A DNA stretch of 9,899 nt from assembly GCA_965369605.1 (NCBI GenBank), contig CBDURE010000129.1, positions 1-9,899 of the forward strand. Direction: 5' to 3'. Below, piece by piece: positions 1 to 7,159 of this stretch. Positions within the stretch are counted from its first letter, which is position 1. Every line of letters starts with the position of its first letter. The position numbers and the translations under genes are program-made. The notes below the pieces were generated by a model that ran no database searches, was not told where the DNA came from, and saw only the letters and a program-made list of their open reading frames with translations. The stretch is from JAGGVT01 sp965369605. Its GTDB lineage: Bacteria; JAJVIF01; JAGGVT01.

Positions 1-33
1 CTCCCCGCTCGCGGGGAGGGCTGGGGAGGGGGC
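1..33. repeat. GC-rich palindromic intergenic element (cut by the window edge)
   Basis: CTCCCCGC (1-8) and GCGGGGAG (11-18) are perfect inverted repeats with a 2-base gap, followed by a G-rich tail (19-33). GC-rich palindromes with such a tail occur as interspersed intergenic elements in many bacteria; that this is one of them is inference. It could also be what remains of a terminator hairpin for a gene to the left, but no clear T tract follows. Confidence 0.45.
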
Positions 34-114
34 ATTTTATTTGCGATACCTTTCCAGACAACCTTATAAACACTCTGCTGTTCACGATTAAATCCGCGCA
101 AATTACTTTTTTTC

Positions 115-144
115 TTGCGTGATTTCTTAATCCTCATGTAAAAT
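115..144 (+). promoter_or_regulatory. Candidate sigma70-type promoter for the YebC-family gene
   Basis: TTGCGT (115-120) and TAAAAT (139-144) are separated by 18 bases. The -10 matches the consensus at five of six positions, the -35 at three. The stretch lies 46 bases before the start codon in AT-rich DNA. A perfect TTGACA at 150-155 has no usable -10 behind it. Only the position and the -10 support this call. Confidence 0.3.
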
Positions 145-189
145 ACTAATTGACAGATTTATTCCCAATGGAAAGAGATGGTGTGAAGG

Positions 190-933
190 ATGTCAGGACA
201 TTCAAAATGGTCAACGATTAAACGAAAGAAAGGCGCCGCTGACGCTGCCCGCGGCAAACTCTTCAGCAAGCTGACAAAGGAAATAACAATTGCTGCACGG
301 GATGGCGGAAGCGATATTGAAAGCAACGCTCGCTTGAAACTTGCGGTTGAAAAGGCCAAAGCGGGCAATATGCCAAACGATAACATCTCCCGTGCGATAA
401 ATCGCGGGGCAGGTGATATGGATAGCGTCAACTACGAGGAGATGGTTTATGAGGGCTATGGTCCCGGCGGTATCGCGTTTTATCTTGAAATCACGACTGA
501 TAACAAAAATCGCACGGCGGCTGAAATAAGATCGCTGTTTGTGAAAAATGGCGGCAACCTTGGTTCAAGCGGATGCGTGGCGTACATGTTCGAGAAAAAA
601 GGAATAATCCATTTCGATACCGGTGTCGATGAGGACATAATTATGGAAATCGCTCTTGAGGCTGGCGCGGATGATGTCGAATCCGACAGCACCGGCATTG
701 ATGTCACCACTCCACCTGACATGCTGCATGTCGTCTGTGACGTTTTCAAACAAAAGGAATTGGGATGGGAATCCGCTGATTTGACTATGATTCCATTCAA
801 TTCAACCATGATTACAGGAAAGACAGCCGAGCAGGTTTTGAAACTGATGGACTTGTTCGAAGATCATGACGATGTGGCTAACGTTTACGCGAACTTCGAT
901 ATCGATGAAGCCGAGCTGCTTGCGATGGGTTAG
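190..933 (+). CDS. yebC: YebC/PmpR/TACO1-family protein (translation factor / proposed regulator)
   Basis: This is a 247-residue cytoplasmic protein of the usual YebC length. The N-terminus MSGHSKWSTIKRKKGAAD followed by ARGKLFSKL is the family signature and fixes the start at 190. Further family hallmarks are NARLKLAVEKAKAGNMPNDNI (in the residue 46-66 area), EGYGPGG near residue 89, the NGGNLG segment near residue 120, and an acidic C-terminus. Family members were long annotated as DNA-binding regulators (PmpR, YebC). More recent work on bacterial YebC and mitochondrial TACO1 points to a ribosome-bound factor that relieves stalling on proline stretches. A purine-rich GGAAAGAG (170-177) can serve as the ribosome binding site. 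The gene stands alone and converges on the next gene across a shared terminator. In many bacteria yebC sits beside ruvC; no ruvC lies within this window. Confidence 0.96.
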   Translation: MSGHSKWSTIKRKKGAADAARGKLFSKLTKEITIAARDGGSDIESNARLKLAVEKAKAGNMPNDNISRAINRGAGDMDSVNYEEMVYEGYGPGGIAFYLEITTDNKNRTAAEIRSLFVKNGGNLGSSGCVAYMFEKKGIIHFDTGVDEDIIMEIALEAGADDVESDSTGIDVTTPPDMLHVVCDVFKQKELGWESADLTMIPFNSTMITGKTAEQVLKLMDLFEDHDDVANVYANFDIDEAELLAMG

Positions 934-961
934 AAATATTAAACCCCACATGAATAAAAAA

Positions 962-985
962 AATCCCCCGCGGATGCGGGGGATT
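962..985. terminator. Bidirectional rho-independent terminator
   Basis: AATCCCCCGC (962-971) and GCGGGGGATT (976-985) form a perfect 10-bp stem closed by a GGAT loop. On the minus strand the stem is followed by eight T (956-963 read as the complement, partly overlapping the stem base), a strong terminator for the lipoprotein gene ending at 1020. On the plus strand a weaker T-rich stretch (985-993) follows and can end the YebC-family transcript. Its place between two convergent genes supports use in both directions. Confidence 0.92.
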
Positions 986-1019
986 GTTGTTTTGCATGTA
1001 GTGTAATATCAAGGGTTCA

Positions 1020-3614
1020 CTAATTAACGCTCAAAATATGAACACCTGTATCTGTAAGCATATAGAGAGTATCGTCACCCTTGTCAAAATCTAATCTCAT
1101 TGGATTGCTAGCATCCTGCCAGACTGAAGCGTAAACGAAAACCAGGTCTGATGTGAATTTCTGGAATCTGAACGAAGATCCGTGATCTTCAACAGTGACA
1201 ATGTTTCCAGCGGAATCGATTGACACATCAAGACCACCAGTGAATTGGCCAGGACCTATTCCCAAAGAGCCTGAGGAATCAAGTATCGCTGCATCTTCAC
1301 CCAGGTCGTAGCAATCTCCCCAAATAGAAAGCTCGCCTTCCGTGTCACTGGAATAGAAGACAAGGATATTTTCCGTGTCATCAATCCCCTCAATTCCAAC
1401 AAGGAAATCAAGCAAACCATCATGAGTATAGAGAAATTCAGTGGATGTGTTCCATCCGTTGAAATTTTCCAGATCCGAATCATTAAAACCCAATGACCAA
1501 TCTGAGTGATCACAGTCATCGTGAGTCTGTCCAAATCCGATGATGCTGGAACCATATCCACCAGAAGCGTCATGGTCCGCGACATCCGGGATAGGTGATG
1601 AACCATTCGGACATGCCAGCGCCCAGCAGCAGGCTTCCGATGTTGCAGTCGCACCTGAAACAGACCATGTGCCGATTCCTGCGCCGCACTGGCTTGTAAT
1701 CAGGTTGCCGCCAATGGAGACATCCATTCGAATCCAGTCACCAAGCCACTCTCTTGAGCCCGGTTCTGGTGCGGCCATACCGTCAGCTTCATTCATAACA
1801 GTCATATTGGAAAGGTCATTGTCGAATTGAAGCGCGGTTCTCATGCCGTCCTCGCAGCTGCCATCCGTATTGCCTGTCGCATCATGATCAGCTATAACAT
1901 AAACATAGCTGTCAGCCATAACACAAACGTCAAACCACTCATCAGCGACCGGTTTTTCAACAAAACCAATTGAGGCAATCAGGTTTGTTTCGCAGTTGTC
2001 AACTGTAACAACACATGTATCAAAAACAGTTACATTTGGCGGAGTGCAGTTGTCTGTCGCTCTGACAGCAACTGTATAGTCAACCGGTTCCTCACCGGGT
2101 GTTCCGCAGGTTGGATTATCGAAAGGTCCAAGCAATGCAGATGCGCCTGTTCCATCGACATTAAAAGTTACGCCGTCATAATCCGCATCCCATTCATAAC
2201 TTGCAATCGGGTCGCCACCGTTGTCGCTGGATGCGTCCGCGGAGAACATAAGCATTGCATCATCATAAACGCCTGAAATTGGGCAAACTGGAGATGTAAT
2301 TTCCCCTGTGATTGGTCCGCATCCTCCAACTACAACAGCCGGAAAAACCTGATAAGCCGCATATTCGGGCATTATATAGTTATATCTGTCGATGCCCTCG
2401 GGACAATGCACGAGGAAATCGCGCATATCGGCTTCGGTTAATGGTGGACGACTATCGTCAACCATAACCAGGCCATAATATGTTCCGCCAGCGAGAGCAT
2501 TCTCGTTTGCGATTGAGAACGTATAAACCAGCGGTGCGGCAGGTGCGCCGAATCCGCTGCCAGCTGTAGTCATTGTTTTAAGTGTGTTGAACATGCCGGG
2601 AATTTCCAGGCTGACCTGCACAACCTCACTTGCGGCATACACGTTATTTTCAGGCGCGTTCGCAAAATCAGTCGGGAGAGGATAGACTGTCGCGCCAATC
2701 TGCCAGTCATACACTTCGACAACCACATCGAATTCAGTCGTGGTATCCTGGTTGTTCCAGGTGTTAGCCATCGATGGGGGATCATCGCCGTGCGGCGGAA
2801 TAACATCCACTTTCCATGCGGCTTTTCGATTGAATTCCGGATTGTAATATTTGCATGCGAATCTTGTTTCCCATGTCGCGCTGGCGCCGTATCCCATTGT
2901 GAGATACAACGTGAACGTGCCTCCAGAGTTAAAGTACACATCGAAGAGTGAATCTGTAGTTCCCATGGGGAATTCGTTGTAAGTCGGTGTTCCGATATCG
3001 CTGTCATCGACTACAAGAAAATATGGCAAAGCTGCCGGGTCGCCGGTCATATTTGCCAGTTCGGTTGTGTATGCATCCGCGTAAGCGCAGAATTCCGGAT
3101 AGATATAGGTGCCTCCTCCGGTCAGAAGATAATTGTCGGATGCAAGTCCGCGAGGTTGAACTGTCAGGGCAAGGTCAAAAATATCCAAATCCTGGCGGTT
3201 CTTGCCGGATGACGGCTCTCCGGGATTACCAAGCGGGAAAGGATGGCTTATCTTGAAAGTAACCTTGAAATGGTCACCCTCAGGAACTATGGCATCCAGT
3301 GTAAGGCAATTTCCGCATGGGAGCACATTCCAATAGCCCATGCCGCTTACGATGAAACTCTCGCCGATTGATGATTTGCGAGTCGATGTAATCTCCGCGG
3401 TCAGGGTTTCGGCATCAAAATATAAATCATATGCACCCATGATTCCAACCGCGTCATAAACGCCATCAGCGGCAGACAAGCCAATAATTGGCATGTTGTC
3501 CGGCAACGCCGCAGTGTCATTTGAGACTGGGTCTGTAGTGTTTCCCGAACAGCCGATAATTAAGGCTGTCAATACTGTGATAGATAGAAGAGTAAATAGT
3601 CGTTGTAATAACAT
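1020..3614 (-). CDS. Modular surface lipoprotein: shared PCxxC module, PKD-like domain, C-terminal NHL-like repeats
   Basis: This 864-residue protein starts with a lipoprotein signal peptide: a charged Arg at 5, a hydrophobic core, and the lipobox I19-I20-G21-C22. It should therefore be lipid-anchored at Cys22. The start is supported by GGAGG (3621-3625, complement) six bases upstream. Residues about 45-430 match the N-terminal module of the two plus-strand lipoproteins: P99-C100-x-x-C103, H124-P125-F126, S136-G-K-N-R140-x-D-L143, the IPG element near 338, and PLVY at 361-364 followed by a GTYYGLV segment. Residues about 433-541 resemble a PKD/Ig-like domain (SYEWDADYDG, then a VDYTVAVRATDN strand). 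Residues about 545-780 are Cys-, Asp- and Gly-rich and unrecognised. The last 80 or so residues look like NHL-type repeats (GPGQF, then a D-x-x-G-N-I-V strand), too few for a whole propeller. No catalytic motif is seen. The gene ends with TAG just before a strong terminator and appears monocistronic. The ligand or substrate is unknown. Confidence 0.93.
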   Translation of the reverse strand: MLLQRLFTLLSITVLTALIIGCSGNTTDPVSNDTAALPDNMPIIGLSAADGVYDAVGIMGAYDLYFDAETLTAEITSTRKSSIGESFIVSGMGYWNVLPCGNCLTLDAIVPEGDHFKVTFKISHPFPLGNPGEPSSGKNRQDLDIFDLALTVQPRGLASDNYLLTGGGTYIYPEFCAYADAYTTELANMTGDPAALPYFLVVDDSDIGTPTYNEFPMGTTDSLFDVYFNSGGTFTLYLTMGYGASATWETRFACKYYNPEFNRKAAWKVDVIPPHGDDPPSMANTWNNQDTTTEFDVVVEVYDWQIGATVYPLPTDFANAPENNVYAASEVVQVSLEIPGMFNTLKTMTTAGSGFGAPAAPLVYTFSIANENALAGGTYYGLVMVDDSRPPLTEADMRDFLVHCPEGIDRYNYIMPEYAAYQVFPAVVVGGCGPITGEITSPVCPISGVYDDAMLMFSADASSDNGGDPIASYEWDADYDGVTFNVDGTGASALLGPFDNPTCGTPGEEPVDYTVAVRATDNCTPPNVTVFDTCVVTVDNCETNLIASIGFVEKPVADEWFDVCVMADSYVYVIADHDATGNTDGSCEDGMRTALQFDNDLSNMTVMNEADGMAAPEPGSREWLGDWIRMDVSIGGNLITSQCGAGIGTWSVSGATATSEACCWALACPNGSSPIPDVADHDASGGYGSSIIGFGQTHDDCDHSDWSLGFNDSDLENFNGWNTSTEFLYTHDGLLDFLVGIEGIDDTENILVFYSSDTEGELSIWGDCYDLGEDAAILDSSGSLGIGPGQFTGGLDVSIDSAGNIVTVEDHGSSFRFQKFTSDLVFVYASVWQDASNPMRLDFDKGDDTLYMLTDTGVHILSVN

Positions 3615-3654
3615 TTCTTACCTCCAGAAGGATTAAAAGGAATTGTCTTGAATT

Positions 3655-3683
3655 AATATAGTTTAAAGTACCTTAAAAAACAA
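3655..3683 (-). promoter_or_regulatory. Candidate promoter for the minus-strand lipoprotein gene
   Basis: Read on the minus strand, TTGTTT (3683-3678) and TATATT (3660-3655) are 17 bases apart, the preferred sigma70 spacing. The -10 has five of six consensus bases, the -35 three. It lies about 40 bases before the start codon at 3614, leaving a short leader that contains the GGAGG ribosome binding site. Confidence 0.45.
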
Positions 3684-3763
3684 GGGCTACAAATACTCAT
3701 TGGTTACTTCGGCACGACAAGCGCCAGACTTAAAGCCGTTGAATTTGAATTTGTACACTTCAC

Positions 3764-3793
3764 TTGCGCTGGTTATGTGCACTCCTGTACAAT
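3764..3793 (+). promoter_or_regulatory. Candidate promoter for the propeller lipoprotein gene
   Basis: TTGCGC (3764-3769) and TACAAT (3788-3793) are separated by 18 bases, 40 bases ahead of the start codon at 3834. The -10 has five of six consensus bases and the -35 only three. With the oppositely directed candidate at 3655-3683, it would make this gap a back-to-back promoter region. The rest of the gap (3684-3763) shows no clear operator. Confidence 0.35.
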
Positions 3794-3833
3794 AATAACT
3801 TAGTAATGAATCTTTTCAATTGAGGAATACATC

Positions 3834-6800
3834 ATGAACGTTTTAAAGACCAACTTAATTATTGTTACTACTATTGCCATTGCATTTGTCATTGCCTCCT
3901 GCTCAGGCGGCGGCAAATCAATCACATCGCCATCGCCGGATAACCCGCTATCCGCCTCACCGGATGCAACCGTTCAAATCGGCGTATCGGACTGGTTTTC
4001 AGATGGCTCCCCCGCAGCCGGCATCGGCGCGTTAGGGCTTTTCAATTTAAGCGTTGATTCGAAATCGGTTTCAGCTGAACTGATTCCGATTCGCACAGGC
4101 GCACTGACGGATGTTCTTGAGGTTGTTGACATGACGAATTTCCTTCAGATGGCGCCATGCAACGATTGCGCGAAAATTGCGTCTGTGTCACTTGACGCTG
4201 ACGGCAATCTTGTTGTATCTATCGGAATCAAACATCCATTTCCAACAGGAGACCCGTTTAAGCCAATCTCAGGAAAAAATCGCGGTGACCTGCACGTACT
4301 TAATGTCGAAGGAGCAATTGTCTCAAGCACGGTTGGAACATCATTTGCAGGATTGGGAAAATCAGTCGCCGGATTATCATTGGTAAACGCGGATGGCTAT
4401 TCAGCCTATCTTGATTCTGTTCTCGATGAAATCTATCCCACAGATGCCACTGTTCATCCGTATATTCTGCACTTCGATGATTACACCGCGGGTAATTTCG
4501 ACGCGTCGAATCCGATGGGTTTTGAAAGTGTAACCAACCCGCCGCCGAGTGGATGTCTTGTCATGGCGATGGGATGCGATTACGACTACCAGGATTACGT
4601 TTTCAGCATCGATGGAATGTTTGATTTCATCTACGCTGTCGGATGCACATACGCTGTAAGCTCAGGAAGCTTGTCCGAGAGATTTACTCCCGAGTATCGA
4701 ATTCCACAACATAACAAAAAAGGCGCAAGCGAGATTTCAGTTGAGATAATCACAAACGACCTTTCCGCCGGAGATATTGCATCCACTGCTGAAATTGAAA
4801 TCCATGTCGTTGATATCAGCCACGGCGTGGCAACGGGAACTGACTTGAACCAGATGCTTGCTGATTCATCAGTCGATGACTTATTTATCGACATTCCCGG
4901 AATCATGGCTGATGTGCTTGTTCTGGACGGCAACAACCCGATATCCGGCACAGGGCACGACCCATCCGACCCGTTGGTTTACTCCGGCACTATCACAAAC
5001 ACTGCGGGAGGCGCCGAGGGAACATATCCCGGACTTGTGAAAGCTACAGACAGTTACGCGCACGGACAAAATCAGTCGCTTCTTCTTAATGGCATGGATG
5101 GCATCAAGCGTGTGCCCCCAATTGAAAATCCGCTGACAGGGCTTTTCGATATTGCTGAATTCGCGACATACCAGACTTTCAGCATTGATGTTGCGATAGC
5201 CATTGCATGTGATTTGACTGCGCCAAATGGCGGCGAGGTATGGCCGGTTAATTCGAATCATGATATAACCTGGGATACCGGCTGTGCTGGCATGATAAAA
5301 ATAGAATACTCGAAAGACGGTTTCGTCGCCGATATCATCGAGATTATCGTAAGCACAGATGACGACGGCGTTTACGAGTGGCTGATTCCAAGCGACCCAT
5401 CCACAACGGTACGGGTTAGAATCAGCGATGCATCCACTTTGGATGTTATAGATATCTCAGATGAGGATTTCACCATTTTGGGCGAATGCACTCCGTCCTT
5501 CACGGAGAAATGGATTTATGATTTCCCGGGAATTGAACGCATGAACGGCAGTCCCGCGATTGCCGATCTCGATGGCGATGGAACTTATGAAGTTCTGGCA
5601 TTTACACATAACACACACAAACTGTACTGCTTCGATCATGAGGGCAATTTCGAATGGACACCGTTTACATGCTCATCGCAGGTAGCGAGCTGGTACGGCG
5701 CTCCCGCTGTTGGCGAGTTTAACGGTGATGGAGTTCTGGACATCGTCGTAAGCAATACGAACCAATCAAGTCCGCAAACCAACAGAATTCATGTTGTCGA
5801 TGGCGCCACAGGAACAGAACTTTTTAACATCCCCGCACAATTTCAATTTCAATGTATGCCGTCGCTGGCGGATGTTGTAGGCGCGACCAACCTTGACCCA
5901 CCGGACGGCCAGCTTGATATTTTTGTCGGGCGCCGTGACGATTCGGAACAATACACAGCGTGTTACAACGGCGCAAATGGAAATCTGGTGTGGGAAATTC
6001 GCAGGCAAAGTTACTCGATGGCGACACCGGCGTTGGCTGATTTTACTGGTGACGGCATTGTCGAAGCGGTTTCCGGCGGCGGATATTACGACCTGCCTCC
6101 CACAACTAATGGAATAAACGTTCTGCAGGGAGTAGCAAACCCAACCGGTGACCGTCTCCTCTGGGAAGCGGATTACGGCTCAAACATTCTCGGCGCGCCA
6201 AGCCTGCATGACTACACCGGTGATGGCATCCCCGATGTAATTGTTGCGGATCACAGTTCCTCTTCCGGTTCGGTTAAATGCCTGGATGGCCTGGACGGCT
6301 CAGCATTGTGGACTTATTCAATCAACTCAACATACATGACTAATCCGGGACTTGGTGATTTAAACTCGGATGGATATCCGGACATAATTATCTGGCCTCC
6401 ATACAACAAAATAATCGCGCTAAACGGTGATCCGGACGCAACAGACCGTGTGCTCTGGGTATTTTATGATCCCGCTGGTTCTCCAAATCTGGATACTCGA
6501 AGTTCTCCCGCGTTATACGATGTTACTTGCGATGGCGTCCCTGATGTAATAGCATGCATGACATACAACGAAACTCCAGCACAGGGAATTGTCTGGATTA
6601 TTAACGGCGCGACAGGTGAATCTGTCACGCATCTGGATGTCCCCGGCGACAAAATCGGATGGGGCGCTCCCGCGGTTGGGGATATTGACAACGATGGAAT
6701 AACCGACCTTGTTTTCGGCAGTTATAATAACGGGTTTTTATATGTATATTCCCTCGGCACACCTGTTCCGGCTGATTATTCCGCCCGTCCCTGGCCACAG

Positions 6801-6848
6801 CACATGTGCAACATACGAAACACATCGCTGTACGGCGAGCAGTTTTGA
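3834..6848 (+). CDS. Modular surface lipoprotein: shared PCxxC module, Kre9/KNH-like domain, eight-repeat FG-GAP/VCBS propeller
   Basis: This is a 1004-residue protein. Its signal peptide ends in the lipobox I20-A21-S22-C23. GAGGA (3822-3826), seven bases upstream, supports the start. Residues about 47-455 are the shared module: P108-C109-x-x-C112, H134-P135-F136, S146-G-K-N-R150-x-D-L153, and PEYRIPQHNKK near 286-296. Residues about 459-549 begin APNGGEVWPVNSNHDITW and end in DFTIL, the pattern of bacterial Ig-like domains of the Kre9/KNH type. Residues about 555-975 hold eight repeats of the form xPAxxDxxGDGxxD, centred near 573, 623, 676, 731, 788, 837, 891 and 945. This is the FG-GAP/VCBS (integrin alpha-like) calcium-binding propeller pattern. 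Repeat 3 lacks the compact Asp loop, and repeat 7 has Cys in it. The C-terminal RPWPQHMCNIRNTSLYG resembles the terminal strand often seen after such propellers. The stop is TGA, with an in-frame TAG two codons later. A role in binding surface carbohydrate or protein is inferred from the folds only. Confidence 0.94.
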   Translation: MNVLKTNLIIVTTIAIAFVIASCSGGGKSITSPSPDNPLSASPDATVQIGVSDWFSDGSPAAGIGALGLFNLSVDSKSVSAELIPIRTGALTDVLEVVDMTNFLQMAPCNDCAKIASVSLDADGNLVVSIGIKHPFPTGDPFKPISGKNRGDLHVLNVEGAIVSSTVGTSFAGLGKSVAGLSLVNADGYSAYLDSVLDEIYPTDATVHPYILHFDDYTAGNFDASNPMGFESVTNPPPSGCLVMAMGCDYDYQDYVFSIDGMFDFIYAVGCTYAVSSGSLSERFTPEYRIPQHNKKGASEISVEIITNDLSAGDIASTAEIEIHVVDISHGVATGTDLNQMLADSSVDDLFIDIPGIMADVLVLDGNNPISGTGHDPSDPLVYSGTITNTAGGAEGTYPGLVKATDSYAHGQNQSLLLNGMDGIKRVPPIENPLTGLFDIAEFATYQTFSIDVAIAIACDLTAPNGGEVWPVNSNHDITWDTGCAGMIKIEYSKDGFVADIIEIIVSTDDDGVYEWLIPSDPSTTVRVRISDASTLDVIDISDEDFTILGECTPSFTEKWIYDFPGIERMNGSPAIADLDGDGTYEVLAFTHNTHKLYCFDHEGNFEWTPFTCSSQVASWYGAPAVGEFNGDGVLDIVVSNTNQSSPQTNRIHVVDGATGTELFNIPAQFQFQCMPSLADVVGATNLDPPDGQLDIFVGRRDDSEQYTACYNGANGNLVWEIRRQSYSMATPALADFTGDGIVEAVSGGGYYDLPPTTNGINVLQGVANPTGDRLLWEADYGSNILGAPSLHDYTGDGIPDVIVADHSSSSGSVKCLDGLDGSALWTYSINSTYMTNPGLGDLNSDGYPDIIIWPPYNKIIALNGDPDATDRVLWVFYDPAGSPNLDTRSSPALYDVTCDGVPDVIACMTYNETPAQGIVWIINGATGESVTHLDVPGDKIGWGAPAVGDIDNDGITDLVFGSYNNGFLYVYSLGTPVPADYSARPWPQHMCNIRNTSLYGEQF

Positions 6849-6852
6849 AACG

Positions 6853-6900
6853 GTTAGTAAGTTAGCAGGTTAGTAGGTTAGTAAGTTAGCAGGTTTTTAA
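6853..6900. repeat. 8-bp tandem repeat, six units
   Basis: Six consecutive 8-base units begin four bases after the stop codon: GTTAGTAA, GTTAGCAG, GTTAGTAG, GTTAGTAA, GTTAGCAG and a decayed GTTTTTAA. Units 1-3 recur in the same order as units 4-6, so the array can also be read as two copies of a 24-base unit with the second copy damaged. No role is evident; it lies in the 3' untranslated part of the propeller gene. Confidence 0.9.
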
Positions 6901-6928
6901 AAAGATAAACGTATTCAATCGAGTAACC

Positions 6929-7042
6929 TCGGGTGCCGCCCACACATCACGTCTTTTTGTGATTTGTGGGTGAAACGTGTAAATTAGTAGCATTTCACCC
7001 ATAAAGCCCGGAGGGCTGTATGGGCGGCACCCGAACTTTTTT
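6929..7042 (+). repeat. Long nested inverted repeat (cloverleaf-like) followed by a T tract
   Basis: The outer arms TCGGGTGCCGCCCA (6929-6942) and TGGGCGGCACCCGA (7021-7034) are perfect 14-base inverted repeats. Three hairpins lie between them: ATCAC/GTGAT (6946-6950 with 6959-6963), TGGGTGAAA/TTTCACCCA (6967-6975 with 6993-7001), and AGCCC/GGGCT with a GGA loop (7005-7009 with 7013-7017). All can form at once, giving a four-way junction in RNA or extruded DNA. Six T (7037-7042) follow the outer stem, so it may end transcription of the propeller gene. It is not a tRNA: there is no T-loop sequence and no acceptor geometry. It could be a non-autonomous palindromic mobile repeat, a structured RNA, or an elaborate terminator; the sequence alone does not decide. 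Confidence 0.85.
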
Positions 7043-7053
7043 CTATTTATTAA

Positions 7054-7074
7054 GTTATGTTAAGGCAACATAAC
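7054..7074. repeat. Short perfect hairpin in the leader of the beta-helix lipoprotein gene
   Basis: GTTATGTT (7054-7061) and AACATAAC (7067-7074) form an 8-bp stem with an AAGGC loop. It lies about 85 bases before the start codon at 7160. It is AT-rich, so weak in RNA, and could instead be a dyad operator site. No T tract follows. Confidence 0.5.
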
Positions 7075-7076
7075 AT

Positions 7077-7113
7077 GTAACCCGGTGTCCCTTCACCGGG
7101 GTTGCCGGATTAC
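7077..7113 (+). other. GC-rich hairpin with a competing alternative pairing
   Basis: CCCGGTG (7081-7087) and CACCGGG (7094-7100) form a perfect 7-bp stem with a 6-base loop. The CCCGG strand can instead pair in a longer helix, GTAACCCGG (7077-7085) with CCGGATTAC (7105-7113), eight of nine pairs. The two folds are mutually exclusive. No T tract follows, so it is not a standard terminator. It may be an interspersed hairpin repeat or a leader element. I found no resemblance to a riboswitch class I know. Confidence 0.45.
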
Positions 7114-7146
7114 GAGTTATTATTAAGAAATAAATCATTAAATACC

Positions 7147-7152
7147 AGGAGG
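7147..7152 (+). promoter_or_regulatory. Strong Shine-Dalgarno site
   Basis: AGGAGG lies seven bases before the ATG at 7160. It decides the start over the ATG at 7155, which is followed in frame by an early stop. I could not find a convincing -35/-10 pair for this gene in 7035-7146, so it may be transcribed from further upstream or from an unrecognised promoter. Confidence 0.85.
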
Positions 7153-7159
7153 CAATGAA

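Noticed and set aside
150..155. Perfect TTGACA as -35 of the YebC-family promoter
   Set aside because: No -10 like sequence lies 16-18 bases downstream, and the transcript would start at or after the ribosome binding site.
4881..5261. Antisense open frames inside the lipoprotein genes (for example here, 7228-7614 and 2570-3007)
   Set aside because: They overlap clearly supported coding sequence, have no ribosome binding sites or recognisable domains, and their composition follows from the sense strand.
6853..6900. CRISPR array
   Set aside because: The units are directly contiguous and only 8 bases long, with no spacers and no cas gene in the window.
6929..7034. tRNA or tmRNA gene suggested by the cloverleaf
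   Set aside because: The outer stem is 14 bp, and no TTCGA-type T loop, D loop or anticodon arm of the right size is present.
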